This document shows, piece after piece, positions 1 through 5,457 of a DNA stretch of 12,107 nt. Source of the stretch: Methanobacteriaceae archaeon (GTDB lineage: Archaea > Methanobacteriota > Methanobacteria > Methanobacteriales > Methanobacteriaceae); assembly GCA_017883605.1 (NCBI GenBank), contig JADGNH010000052.1, positions 1-12,107 on the forward strand, in the 5' to 3' direction. The notes beneath the pieces are model-generated. The model saw only the letters and a list, made by a program, of their open reading frames with translations. It was not told where the DNA came from and searched no databases. Each line of letters starts with the position of its first letter. The stretch's first letter is position 1. A program made the translations under genes and the position numbers.

Positions 1-22
1 AGAATAATAACAGAACAGTACA

Positions 23-52
23 AACATGTAAAAGTTTGATGTTTTTCATGTT
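23..52 (+). promoter_or_regulatory. Hairpin directly upstream of the ATPase ribosome binding site
   Basis: AACATG (23-28) is complementary to CATGTT (47-52). After a T/T mismatch, AAAA (30-33) pairs with TTTT (42-45), leaving an 8-nt loop. The stem ends exactly where the ribosome binding site AAGGAG (53-58) begins. If transcribed it could influence access to that site, and as DNA it could be an operator. The pairing is seen in the sequence; the role is inferred. Confidence 0.35.
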
Positions 53-65
53 AAGGAGATTGTTT

Positions 66-1214
66 ATGAACCCATTCAAAAAAAGAACAGGAGTTCTTCC
101 TTCATATTTTACGGGGAGAACTGATGAACTCAAAGAGTTAAAAAGGATATATGATTCAACAAGAGAAGGTGATGCTGGTCATATTATAATTTATGGTCCG
201 AAAGGTATTGGTAAAACTTGTTTGCTCTTAAAGTTTCAAGAAGAACTGGAAAGTTTAGAAGAAACGTATTCTATAAGAATTCCGATGGTTGAAGGAAGTT
301 TCTTTGACATTTATAGTTTAATAGTTGACACATCTGCTGAATCTTTAGGGATGAAAATAAGTAGCTTTTGGGACACCATCAAAGGATTGGGAATTAATAT
401 ACCTTTTGTAGGAGGTTTTACTGTATCGAGAGACACTCCACCAACATCTCCATCTGTTGCCATAAGAAAAATATTGGAAACAATATATAATAAACTTGAA
501 GGAGAAGATCCGGTTTTAATTCTGTTAGTTGATGATTTACAAAGAATATTAATAAACGAAGACACGCAAAGGGTTTTAAGCATACTTCAAAGTGCCTTAG
601 TAGAATTAAATCTCAAAGGTTTTAAGATAATGTTTGTAGCTACCGGTTCTTATGACATCTTTTCAAAAATACAGGATATCACTGATTCAGCTATTAGAAC
701 CTTCGATCCATATGAATTAAAACCATTATCATTGGATGAGGTTAGAGATGCTATTAACATTCCTTCCAATAAAGAAGGGATATCATTTGAGGAAGACGTA
801 TTGGAAAGAATATATGATGTTTCGGAAGGAAATCCCTATTATATACAAGTTGTAGCTCATAATTGTTTCGAAGAATCAATTAATAATAGGGTCAGTACTA
901 TAGAGTTTGAAAAATCTTTCCCTAGCTCCTTAAATTTTTTAGCACAGAGAGAATTCAGGTATATGTACGAAAAATCTTCAATTGAAGAAAGAAAAATACT
1001 TTCAATATTTGCAGAGAGTAATTCAGATGTTTTAGCCTATAAAGAAATAAAAGAAAACAAAAAATCAGAACCATCAAGAGTGTTACAAAATATGACTAAA
1101 AAAAATCTCCTTGTAAAAGAGTCACGAGGGAAATATAAGCTCCGAGACAAGATGTTCAAAGAGTATCTGAGAACAGAACAACCATATAAATTAAATGGAA
1201 CACTAGAAAATTAA
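66..1214 (+). CDS. P-loop ATPase (AAA/STAND, archaeal ATPase type) with C-terminal winged helix
   Basis: Predicted ATP-binding protein of 382 aa. The ATG at 66 is chosen because AAGGAG (53-58) lies 7 nt upstream; earlier in-frame TTG/ATG codons at 36-50 lack such a site and fall inside a hairpin. An N-terminal FTGR(T)DEL segment (about residues 16-22) is typical of the archaeal ATPase/ORC-like group. Walker A is GPKGIGKT (44-51), Walker B is ILLVDD (about 152-157), a sensor-1-like strand reads MFVATGS (about 189-195), and EGNPYYIQ (about 254-261) is the GxP motif seen in STAND/ORC-type ATPases. The last ~80 residues look like a basic winged helix (SEPSRVLQNMTKKNLLVKE). No signal peptide or membrane span is visible. 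Such proteins act in DNA transactions, regulation or defence; nothing here decides between these. It has no co-directional partner within the window and is more AT-rich than the nuclease and ligase genes further right, so recent acquisition is possible. Confidence 0.85.
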   Translation: MNPFKKRTGVLPSYFTGRTDELKELKRIYDSTREGDAGHIIIYGPKGIGKTCLLLKFQEELESLEETYSIRIPMVEGSFFDIYSLIVDTSAESLGMKISSFWDTIKGLGINIPFVGGFTVSRDTPPTSPSVAIRKILETIYNKLEGEDPVLILLVDDLQRILINEDTQRVLSILQSALVELNLKGFKIMFVATGSYDIFSKIQDITDSAIRTFDPYELKPLSLDEVRDAINIPSNKEGISFEEDVLERIYDVSEGNPYYIQVVAHNCFEESINNRVSTIEFEKSFPSSLNFLAQREFRYMYEKSSIEERKILSIFAESNSDVLAYKEIKENKKSEPSRVLQNMTKKNLLVKESRGKYKLRDKMFKEYLRTEQPYKLNGTLEN

Positions 1215-1242
1215 ATCCAAAACTACAAAATTAAATCCAAAA
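1207..1242. repeat. 20-bp-period direct repeat covering the ATPase stop codon
   Basis: The 16-mer AAAATTAAATCCAAAA occurs at 1207-1222 and again at 1227-1242, 20 bp apart. The first copy contains the TAA stop (1212-1214) of the ATPase gene, so the duplication lies at the gene's 3' end. It is probably a replication-slippage product. No function can be assigned. Confidence 0.6.
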
Positions 1243-1308
1243 AACATAAAAGCAGATTATTCCAATATAAATTTGTTCTACATTAGAATTTTAGGAATAT
1301 AATAGAAG

Positions 1309-1325
1309 TTAGTTTTATAAACTAA
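1309..1325. promoter_or_regulatory. Perfect inverted repeat upstream of the coiled-coil gene
   Basis: TTAGTTT and AAACTAA form a perfect 7-bp inverted repeat around a TAT centre, and the centre reads TTTATAAA, like an archaeal TATA box. It lies in the 182-bp gap between the ATPase and the coiled-coil gene, about 70 bp before the ATG at 1397. It could be a promoter/operator for that gene or a weak hairpin ending the previous transcript. A second inverted repeat (AGATTT 1359-1364 / AAATCT 1375-1380) lies just before the ribosome binding site. Confidence 0.3.
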
Positions 1326-1396
1326 AAACAATTTTTAATGATTAATATAAAGTTAAATAGATTTTAAAAACTTTAAATCTAATCGGAGTAGTTTCA

Positions 1397-1924
1397 ATGG
1401 TAGAATTAATTAAATCAACGGTGAAATGTTATAAGAAGAAGACCAAGAAGACCGTTGGTGGGCGTAGAAAGACTTATGAGTACAACCAGTATCAGGTACC
1501 ATTAAAGAAGTCCGATAACCTGGCTTGTAGTGAGGAAGTTTTTGTCATCCCCCAGAAGCTGTTTGAGGAGTTAATTGGGGTTGAAGTGGAGGCCCATCTC
1601 CAGGATTTTAAGCCTCAACAGCAGTCCATTGCAGAATATGAAAAGGAACTGGCAGAATTAGAGTGGAAACATGGTCAACTATCCAAATCCTACAAGGAAA
1701 TTGTGAATAAATATAACAAAAATCTTAAAACATATGAATCTGCCATAGAATTGATCGAAGTCATGAAGGAACAGCACCAGCAAATGGGAAAAGAAATAGA
1801 AAATAAAAATGCAGAACTGCAGAAAATCCGAACCAAATACGAAAATGAGGTAAAAAAGGCCCAGGATGAGGAAGATCAAAAAGACAAGGCTTTCTGGTCT
1901 GTATTTAGAGGAAGACGTAAATAA
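1397..1924 (+). CDS. Hypothetical coiled-coil protein
   Basis: A 175-aa protein I do not recognise. The ATG is supported by GGAG (1385-1388), 8 nt upstream. Residues 1-30 are very basic (KCYKKKTKKT, GGRRK). Residues about 28-62 (YEYNQYQVPL through FVIPQKLFEEL) look like a small beta-rich unit, loosely like AbrB-type swapped hairpins, a weak resemblance. From about residue 75 to 165 the sequence is a long charged helix rich in E, K and Q with heptad-like leucines, most likely a coiled coil. It ends in a basic tail, FRGRRK. No signal peptide or membrane segment is visible, so it is probably cytoplasmic. The basic ends suggest nucleic-acid or nucleoid association, which is inference only. Codon composition is richer in G+C than the preceding ATPase gene. 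The minus-strand Phe-rich frame across it is only the antisense of the coiled coil. Confidence 0.75.
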   Translation: MVELIKSTVKCYKKKTKKTVGGRRKTYEYNQYQVPLKKSDNLACSEEVFVIPQKLFEELIGVEVEAHLQDFKPQQQSIAEYEKELAELEWKHGQLSKSYKEIVNKYNKNLKTYESAIELIEVMKEQHQQMGKEIENKNAELQKIRTKYENEVKKAQDEEDQKDKAFWSVFRGRRK

Positions 1925-2194
1925 AATTCTTTTGTTGGTATATTAGAGTGTCCATGACTGGAATAAGGGTGAGACTGTTCTAAAATATATTTTACGGCCT
2001 TAAAAATAAAGATTAACTTAAAGTCTGGCTTAGAAAAACTTCTCAGATGCTACCATAATCTTTATGGAATATTAAGTATGAATAATAAATAGGTCAAGAT
2101 CCTAAATCATAATTATTAGGTCATAAACTTAACATCAATAAAATTAGATCAAAACCATAAAAATCAGAAAATTTCTAAAATAAGGAGTAGTTAT

Positions 2195-2869
2195 ATGCCC
2201 AAACCCCAAATGCCCAGATCCATTCCCCATCCCACCATATCCCAGGTAAAGATCATAGCCACCAAAAACAACTTTCCCATAAGCTGGCTTAACAAACAGG
2301 GCTTCTGTGAATACGGTATCTACCTGGAAAACGTTAAGGGGATCATGGCAAAACCCAGCAAGGCGATGATTGAGGGAACAAAGGAACACGCTGTTTTAGA
2401 GTCAAAATTCAGAGAAGATGCTGAGCCAGCTACCTTCGAAGAGATGTTAGAAACCTCAAAAACTGCAGAGATCCTTTCAAGAGAACTGCCAGTTATATCA
2501 CCAAGATATGGGATCAGGGGCTTTATAGATGAAGTGTGGATGACTCCCGATGAATTTATAATAATCGATGATAAACCAGGCACCGTACCCTACTTATCCA
2601 GTATAAACCAGGTTTACGGCTACTGTCTGGCATTCAAAGACAGTGTTAAGGAAAATAGAGCAATTGTGGCATCTCTGCGTGAGAGGGGTACCGATAACAT
2701 TTACTGGTCTTCTTATTTTGATGGCCAAGCTGAAAAAAACATAATTAATCAGATAAATAGGATACACCATCTTTTGACAGGTAAACTGGAATTTATACCT
2801 ACCAAAAATCCTAAAAAGTGCAGAGGATGCAGATTTAACGACAGGTGTAACCGGAAGGTAGATTTTTAG
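2195..2869 (+). CDS. Stand-alone Cas4/RecB-like PD-(D/E)XK nuclease with Fe-S cysteines
   Basis: A 224-aa protein with the layout of Cas4/RecB-family exonucleases. The start is set by AAGGAG (2182-2187), 7 nt before the ATG. A first cysteine, C38 in FCEYGIYL, pairs with a C-terminal set C209-x2-C212-x5-C218, the four ligands expected for the 4Fe-4S cluster of Cas4/AddB-type nucleases. Nuclease motifs follow in order: GTKEHAVLE with H65 and E69; GFIDEVW with D112; IIIDDKPG with D126-x-K-type chemistry (D125/D126, K127); and Q139-VYG-Y143, the QxxxY motif. Known relatives are 5'-3' or bidirectional DNA exonucleases/endonucleases. No cas1, cas2 or CRISPR repeats lie in the window, so a role in general DNA repair or recombination is more likely than spacer acquisition, though an array elsewhere in the genome cannot be excluded. 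All catalytic residues appear intact. It stands alone on its strand, followed by the tRNA-Gln gene. Confidence 0.85.
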   Translation: MPKPQMPRSIPHPTISQVKIIATKNNFPISWLNKQGFCEYGIYLENVKGIMAKPSKAMIEGTKEHAVLESKFREDAEPATFEEMLETSKTAEILSRELPVISPRYGIRGFIDEVWMTPDEFIIIDDKPGTVPYLSSINQVYGYCLAFKDSVKENRAIVASLRERGTDNIYWSSYFDGQAEKNIINQINRIHHLLTGKLEFIPTKNPKKCRGCRFNDRCNRKVDF

Positions 2870-2887
2870 GATTTACCCTTTAATAAG

Positions 2888-2926
2888 CCACCATAACTAC
2901 TTAAATCCACCACCATAACTTTAAAT
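2888..2926. repeat. Duplicated promoter-like element before tRNA-Gln
   Basis: CCACCATAACTACTTAAAT (2888-2906) is repeated as CCACCATAACTTTAAAT (2910-2926). Each copy ends in a TTAAAT box that resembles an archaeal TATA element. They lie between the nuclease stop and tRNA-Gln and could be tandem promoters for the tRNA transcript. Similarity is seen directly; promoter activity is inferred. Confidence 0.4.
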
Positions 2927-2951
2927 ACAACGTCTGCATAAAGACCAGATT

Positions 2952-2969
2952 ACCGCAGGTTAATGCGGT
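2952..2969 (+). promoter_or_regulatory. GC-rich hairpin in the presumed tRNA-Gln leader
   Basis: ACCGCA (2952-2957) and TGCGGT (2964-2969) form a perfect 6-bp stem with a 6-nt loop. It stands out as GC-rich in an AT-rich spacer, 23 nt before the mature tRNA 5' end. If transcription starts about 25 bp after the TTAAAT box at 2921-2926, this hairpin lies in the 5' leader removed by RNase P. Its role is unknown. Confidence 0.35.
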
Positions 2970-2992
2970 GCTCTATTCTAGATTGAATGTTT

Positions 2993-3063
2993 AGTCCCGT
3001 GGGGTAGTGGAATCCTGCTGGTCTTTGGAACCGGCGACGGCGGTTCGACTCCGCTCGGGACTA
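2993..3063 (+). tRNA. tRNA-Gln (anticodon UUG)
   Basis: A complete cloverleaf can be folded. The acceptor stem AGTCCCG pairs perfectly with CGGGACT, followed by discriminator A3063. The D arm is GGGT/ATCC with loop AGTGGA. The anticodon stem CTGGT/ACCGG closes the loop CTTTGGA, giving anticodon TTG (3025-3027), which reads CAA for glutamine. The T arm GGCGG/CCGCT closes the loop TTCGACT. The CCA end is not encoded, as is common in archaea, and no intron is present. The D loop is short (6 nt), about one base less than I remember for related tRNA-Gln genes, and two bases separate the D and anticodon stems. In methanogens this tRNA is first charged with glutamate and then amidated by GatDE. Confidence 0.93.
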
Positions 3064-3089
3064 TCTTTTAAATATTTACAGGTCATTTT

Positions 3090-4256
3090 ATGGAAAACTT
3101 CCTAGTGGTGGGTGCAAACACACGACCAGTGGCATGTTCTCTTAAAAAACTGGGATACCATGTTTTTTCTGCCGACTACTTCGGCACCCAGGACCTTAAA
3201 GAATGTGCAGATGATTTTCGGTCAATATTGAATCAGAAACCCCACCAATCATGTGGTCATTTCACTGAAAGATTCGATGCCCGGAAATTAGAAGACTTAG
3301 CTCATGACTTTGTGGATCCAGCTGATTTCATAATCTGCCTATCTGGTTCATCCCCCCTTAACTTTCCAAAAAAGAAGGTTCTAGGCAATAAAGATGTTGA
3401 AAAGGTTGAAAACAAATACAAACTTTACAAAAAACTTAAAAACCAATTTAAACTACCAAAAACTTATCTCATCTTAGATGGAAAAGAAGCCGGGGAGATA
3501 GCAGAAAATTTTCCAGAGAAAAGATTCATCCTAAAACCGGTTTACGGATCAGGCGGCTACGGCATAAAGGAATTAGAAAAAATACACGAATCAGAATTAA
3601 ACTCAGGATCAGGGGAATTTATGCTTCAGGAGCTGGTTGAAGGTGAGAATATCAGTGCGTCTGTCCTTTCAACCGGAAAAGAGGTTCGAACCATCCTCAC
3701 CAGCCGTCAGATACTGGGGGATGCTGAATTGGGTCAGATAGAGCCATATGGTTACTGTGGGAACCTGACACCGTATCTTGATGATTATGATGTTAAGAGA
3801 AACGTAGAAGATGTGGTAAAAGTCCTGGCAGAAGATGTGGTAAAAGCCCTGGATTTAGTGGGTTCAAACGGTGTGGACCTGATCTATAAAAATGGCGAAA
3901 TTTACATCATAGAAGTCAATCCCCGCTTCCAGGGAACACTGGAGTGTGCTGAAGCTTCTCTGGGGATAAACATGGCTCAGGCCCACATTGAAGCCTGCAG
4001 GGGGACTTTGATGGATGTTCCTAGCCCTCAGAAGTTTGCTGTTAAGATGATAGTCCATGCCCCGGAGCGGGCCCTGGTAGGAAAGCTTGATTTTCATGGA
4101 GTTTATGATATACCATTAGAAAAAGTGATAATTGAAAAAGGCGAACCGGTGGCCACGGTGGTAAGTTCCAGCCGGGTATTGGAAGATGCAGTTTACTCTG
4201 CAGAGAAGTTAGTGGAAAGGGTTTATGGTTTACTTGAGTCTTGTACTCTCAGTTAA
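3090..4256 (+). CDS. ATP-grasp family ligase
   Basis: A 388-aa predicted ATP-dependent carboxylate-amine (or thiol) ligase; the substrate is not known. An N-terminal Rossmann-like pre-ATP-grasp domain starts FLVVGANTRP (4-13). The ATP-binding lysine is in FILKP (K149) and is followed by the flexible Gly-rich loop YGSGGYG (152-158). The adenine-side segment LQELVEGENIS lies at about 179-189. The metal-binding core is D263 plus EVNPR (275-279), with E275, N277 and R279 conserved. The general type matches archaeal 'carboligase related to biotin carboxylase' proteins (COG2232-like), often annotated as orphan ligases in methanogens. The start lies only 27 nt after the tRNA; upstream bases are TTTTAAATATTTA and a weak GGT, so the transcript may be short-leadered or shared with the tRNA. 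An in-frame 24-bp tandem duplication encodes EDVVKVLA/EDVVKALD at residues 240-255. No signal peptide is seen. The family call is firm, the substrate is not. Confidence 0.88.
   Translation: MENFLVVGANTRPVACSLKKLGYHVFSADYFGTQDLKECADDFRSILNQKPHQSCGHFTERFDARKLEDLAHDFVDPADFIICLSGSSPLNFPKKKVLGNKDVEKVENKYKLYKKLKNQFKLPKTYLILDGKEAGEIAENFPEKRFILKPVYGSGGYGIKELEKIHESELNSGSGEFMLQELVEGENISASVLSTGKEVRTILTSRQILGDAELGQIEPYGYCGNLTPYLDDYDVKRNVEDVVKVLAEDVVKALDLVGSNGVDLIYKNGEIYIIEVNPRFQGTLECAEASLGINMAQAHIEACRGTLMDVPSPQKFAVKMIVHAPERALVGKLDFHGVYDIPLEKVIIEKGEPVATVVSSSRVLEDAVYSAEKLVERVYGLLESCTLS
3807..3854 (+). repeat. In-frame 24-bp tandem duplication inside the ATP-grasp gene
   Basis: GAAGATGTGGTAAAAG begins both 3807-3830 and 3831-3854. 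The two 24-bp units differ only at one internal base (T/C) and at their last two bases. The product carries two nearly identical 8-residue helical units before the GVDL metal-binding strand. The near identity at DNA level indicates either a recent duplication or strong constraint. Confidence 0.8.
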
Positions 4257-4295
4257 AATACTATTAATTTTTCACTGGCAACTAGACTATAACTC

Positions 4296-4571
4296 TTATA
4301 GAAAATAATCCATTTCATCTTCAAGTGGTTTAATTATCTTTTTAACCTCAGATGATCTATTAATATTAATGCGAACATCTAATCCATGATTTGTTGGATA
4401 TGGGGATAGTAGACCTTCCTTAATTAAGTTTTTTATTTTATTTTTAATATGTTTACAACTATATTTAGGCAAACGCTTACAAACATTATCTACAGGGGTA
4501 TGTTTTGAGGCATAATATCCTTTTCTATGTAAAGAGAAAAGAATTTGTTTAGTTAAGTCATCATATTCCAT
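4296..4571 (-). CDS. Small winged-helix protein
   Basis: A 91-aa basic protein. The core DLTKQILFSLHRKGYY, followed by HTPVDNVCKRLP, then the likely recognition helix KHIKNKIKNLIKEGLL and a wing PTNHGLDVRIN, matches the pattern of small archaeal winged-helix proteins I recall (KGYYGxKHT and KPTxYGLxVSLN motifs). It is therefore a probable DNA-binding regulator. No ribosome binding site precedes the ATG. A TTTTTATTAA box on the minus strand (about 4589-4598) is centred some 23 bp upstream, which suggests a leaderless transcript. It is transcribed divergently from the larger winged-helix gene at 4662 and converges on the ATP-grasp gene with a 39-bp gap. Both it and its neighbour are distinctly AT-rich compared with the ligase. 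The target is unknown. Confidence 0.7.
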   Translation of the reverse strand: MEYDDLTKQILFSLHRKGYYASKHTPVDNVCKRLPKYSCKHIKNKIKNLIKEGLLSPYPTNHGLDVRININRSSEVKKIIKPLEDEMDYFL

Positions 4572-4618
4572 TAATTTAATTCTGTAATAACTTAATAAAA
4601 AGATTTCCCGATAAATTT

Positions 4619-4636
4619 ATATACAGCCATGTATAT
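4619..4636. promoter_or_regulatory. 18-bp palindrome over the promoter of the winged-helix regulator
   Basis: ATATACA (4619-4625) and TGTATAT (4630-4636) flank GCCA. The left arm overlaps a TATA-like TTTATATAC (4616-4624), and the right arm ends 10 bp before the ribosome binding site AAGGAGG (4646-4652). A dimeric regulator bound here would block transcription of the gene at 4662, so autoregulation is the simplest idea. The palindrome is seen; binding is inferred. Confidence 0.5.
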
Positions 4637-4661
4637 TTTATTTACAAGGAGGATGTTACGT

Positions 4662-5135
4662 ATGTTAACCAGAATTTTTGGTGATTGTTCCCAAGTCAAA
4701 GTAATCGATTTTTTAGTAGCCCACCCTTGGTCGGAATTCTCAAAAACAGAGTTAGCTGACGGTGCCCAAATCACTAGACCTACTTTATATAAATTATTAG
4801 ATAAATTATTAGATGAAAATTTAATAATTGAAACGAAGAAAGTGGGTAACGCCCAGTTATACCAAACAAATAGGGAATATCCAGTAATAAAGTATATAAG
4901 TTCATTACAAGGATTATTAGCTGATATGGAACTTAAAAAACAAAGAAAATCTTTTAAGGAAGTGTCTCCTGAATTAAATGATGAAGAACTAGATGAACTT
5001 TTAGGGTTAAATAGCGATGAAAATGAATCAAAGTCCATCAAAAAACCTGAAGACTTATCAGAAGTTGAAGTTGTTAGTAGTGATGCCCCAGGAGGCACAG
5101 AAATTAAACAGGTCAATAGAGTTAAATTACATTAA
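4662..5135 (+). CDS. Winged helix-turn-helix transcriptional regulator
   Basis: A 157-aa protein. The ATG at 4662 has AAGGAGG (4646-4652) 9 nt upstream; the ATG at 4653 directly abuts that site and the one at 4629 lies inside the operator-like palindrome, so both are rejected. Residues 1-85 form a typical archaeal wHTH: LTRIFGDCSQVKVIDFLVAH, then FSKTELADGAQITRPTLYKLLDKL with the recognition helix around TRPTLYKL, then a wing ending GNAQLYQTNRE. This arrangement (FG...QVKVIDFL, SKTE, RPTLYK, GNAxLYxxN) recurs in many methanogen MarR/TrmB-like regulators. Residues about 95-157 form a hydrophilic, acidic tail (DEELDELLGLNSDENES) likely to be flexible or a partner-binding region. It has no ligand-binding domain that I can identify. 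It is divergent from a second, smaller wHTH gene, and a palindrome lies at its promoter. Confidence 0.85.
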   Translation: MLTRIFGDCSQVKVIDFLVAHPWSEFSKTELADGAQITRPTLYKLLDKLLDENLIIETKKVGNAQLYQTNREYPVIKYISSLQGLLADMELKKQRKSFKEVSPELNDEELDELLGLNSDENESKSIKKPEDLSEVEVVSSDAPGGTEIKQVNRVKLH

Positions 5136-5172
5136 TTTTCTTATTTTAATTATCTCTTTATTTATCCATTCG
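5134..5172 (+). terminator. Probable T-rich terminator of the winged-helix regulator
   Basis: Right after the stop the plus strand reads TTTTCTTATTTTAATTATC and stays T-rich. T-tracts without a strong hairpin are the usual archaeal intrinsic terminators. The rest of the 168-bp gap to 5303 is AT-rich with no gene that I can support, apart from the tandem repeats at its right end. Confidence 0.4.
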
Positions 5173-5270
5173 GACTGTAAATTATCTAATTTTCGTTATT
5201 TTGACTTTAATTTTATTTATTTAAATTTTAATTGGGTGCTGATATTAACATAACTTGATTCTTTATAAAC

Positions 5271-5329
5271 TATCTTAAAAGTTTAAAATTATCTTTAAAA
5301 GTCTTAAACTATCTTTAAAAGTCTTAAAA
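5271..5329. repeat. Three tandem ~20-bp repeats at the 3' end of the small membrane gene
   Basis: TATCTTAAAAGTTTAAAAT (5271-5289), TATCTTTAAAAGTCTTAAAC (5290-5309) and TATCTTTAAAAGTCTTAAAA (5310-5329) lie head to tail. The last two differ at one base. The array supplies the last codons and the stop of the 49-aa membrane gene read on the minus strand, and then continues beyond it. It may serve as a 3' untranslated element or may be a slippage product. Confidence 0.7.
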
Positions 5330-5453
5330 TAAAGACTATGGTTCCGAAAACAATGAGAATGGTACTCAGGATCATGGCCCCTGCCAGGTAGAGGTATAGT
5401 TTGGCTCTTTTGTCTGGATCTTTCATATAGTCTTCTAGAAAATCTTCTCTCAC
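5304..5453 (-). CDS. Small single-span membrane protein (49 aa), coupled to the UPF0216-like gene
   Basis: A short gene that length cut-offs would miss. It starts with GTG at 5453-5451; a ribosome binding site GAGGTGA (5464-5458) sits 4 nt upstream and contains the TGA stop of the preceding gene, so translation is probably coupled. The next in-frame codon row upstream reaches a stop (TGA 5465-5463), which fixes the start. The product begins MREDFLEDYMKDPDKRAK, a charged, Asp/Lys-rich head of 18 residues. A hydrophobic stretch then runs from about residue 19 to 43 (LYLYLAGAMILSTILIVFG, then TIVFIL), and a short basic tail RLLKIV follows. This is a classic single transmembrane helix with a soluble N-terminal head; the charge distribution (acidic head, basic tail) suggests the tail faces the cytoplasm or the head is a partner-binding site. 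Function is unknown. Confidence 0.72.
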   Translation of the reverse strand: MREDFLEDYMKDPDKRAKLYLYLAGAMILSTILIVFGTIVFILRLLKIV

Positions 5454-5457
5454 AGTT

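Noticed and set aside
36..65. Upstream starts (TTG 36, ATG 39, ATG 48) of the ATPase gene
   Set aside because: They precede the AAGGAG site or lie inside the hairpin; only ATG 66 has correct spacing.
1679..1879. Hydrophobic Phe-rich minus-strand frame resembling a membrane peptide
   Set aside because: Antisense of Lys/Glu-rich coiled-coil codons automatically gives Phe/Leu; no start signal supports it.
66..2869. Integrated element using tRNA-Gln as attachment site
   Set aside because: No integrase is seen, the genes lie on the 5' side of the tRNA, and I find no second copy of the tRNA 3' end by eye.
4592..5116. Minus-strand open frame of 174 codons
   Set aside because: It is antisense to the wHTH regulator; its Ser run is the mirror of the Asp/Glu-rich tail, and it has no ribosome binding site or recognisable motif.
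5017..5253. Plus-strand open frame of 78 codons after the wHTH regulator
   Set aside because: Its first half overlaps the regulator in another frame and the rest is T-rich spacer translated as Ile/Phe/Asn; no start signal.
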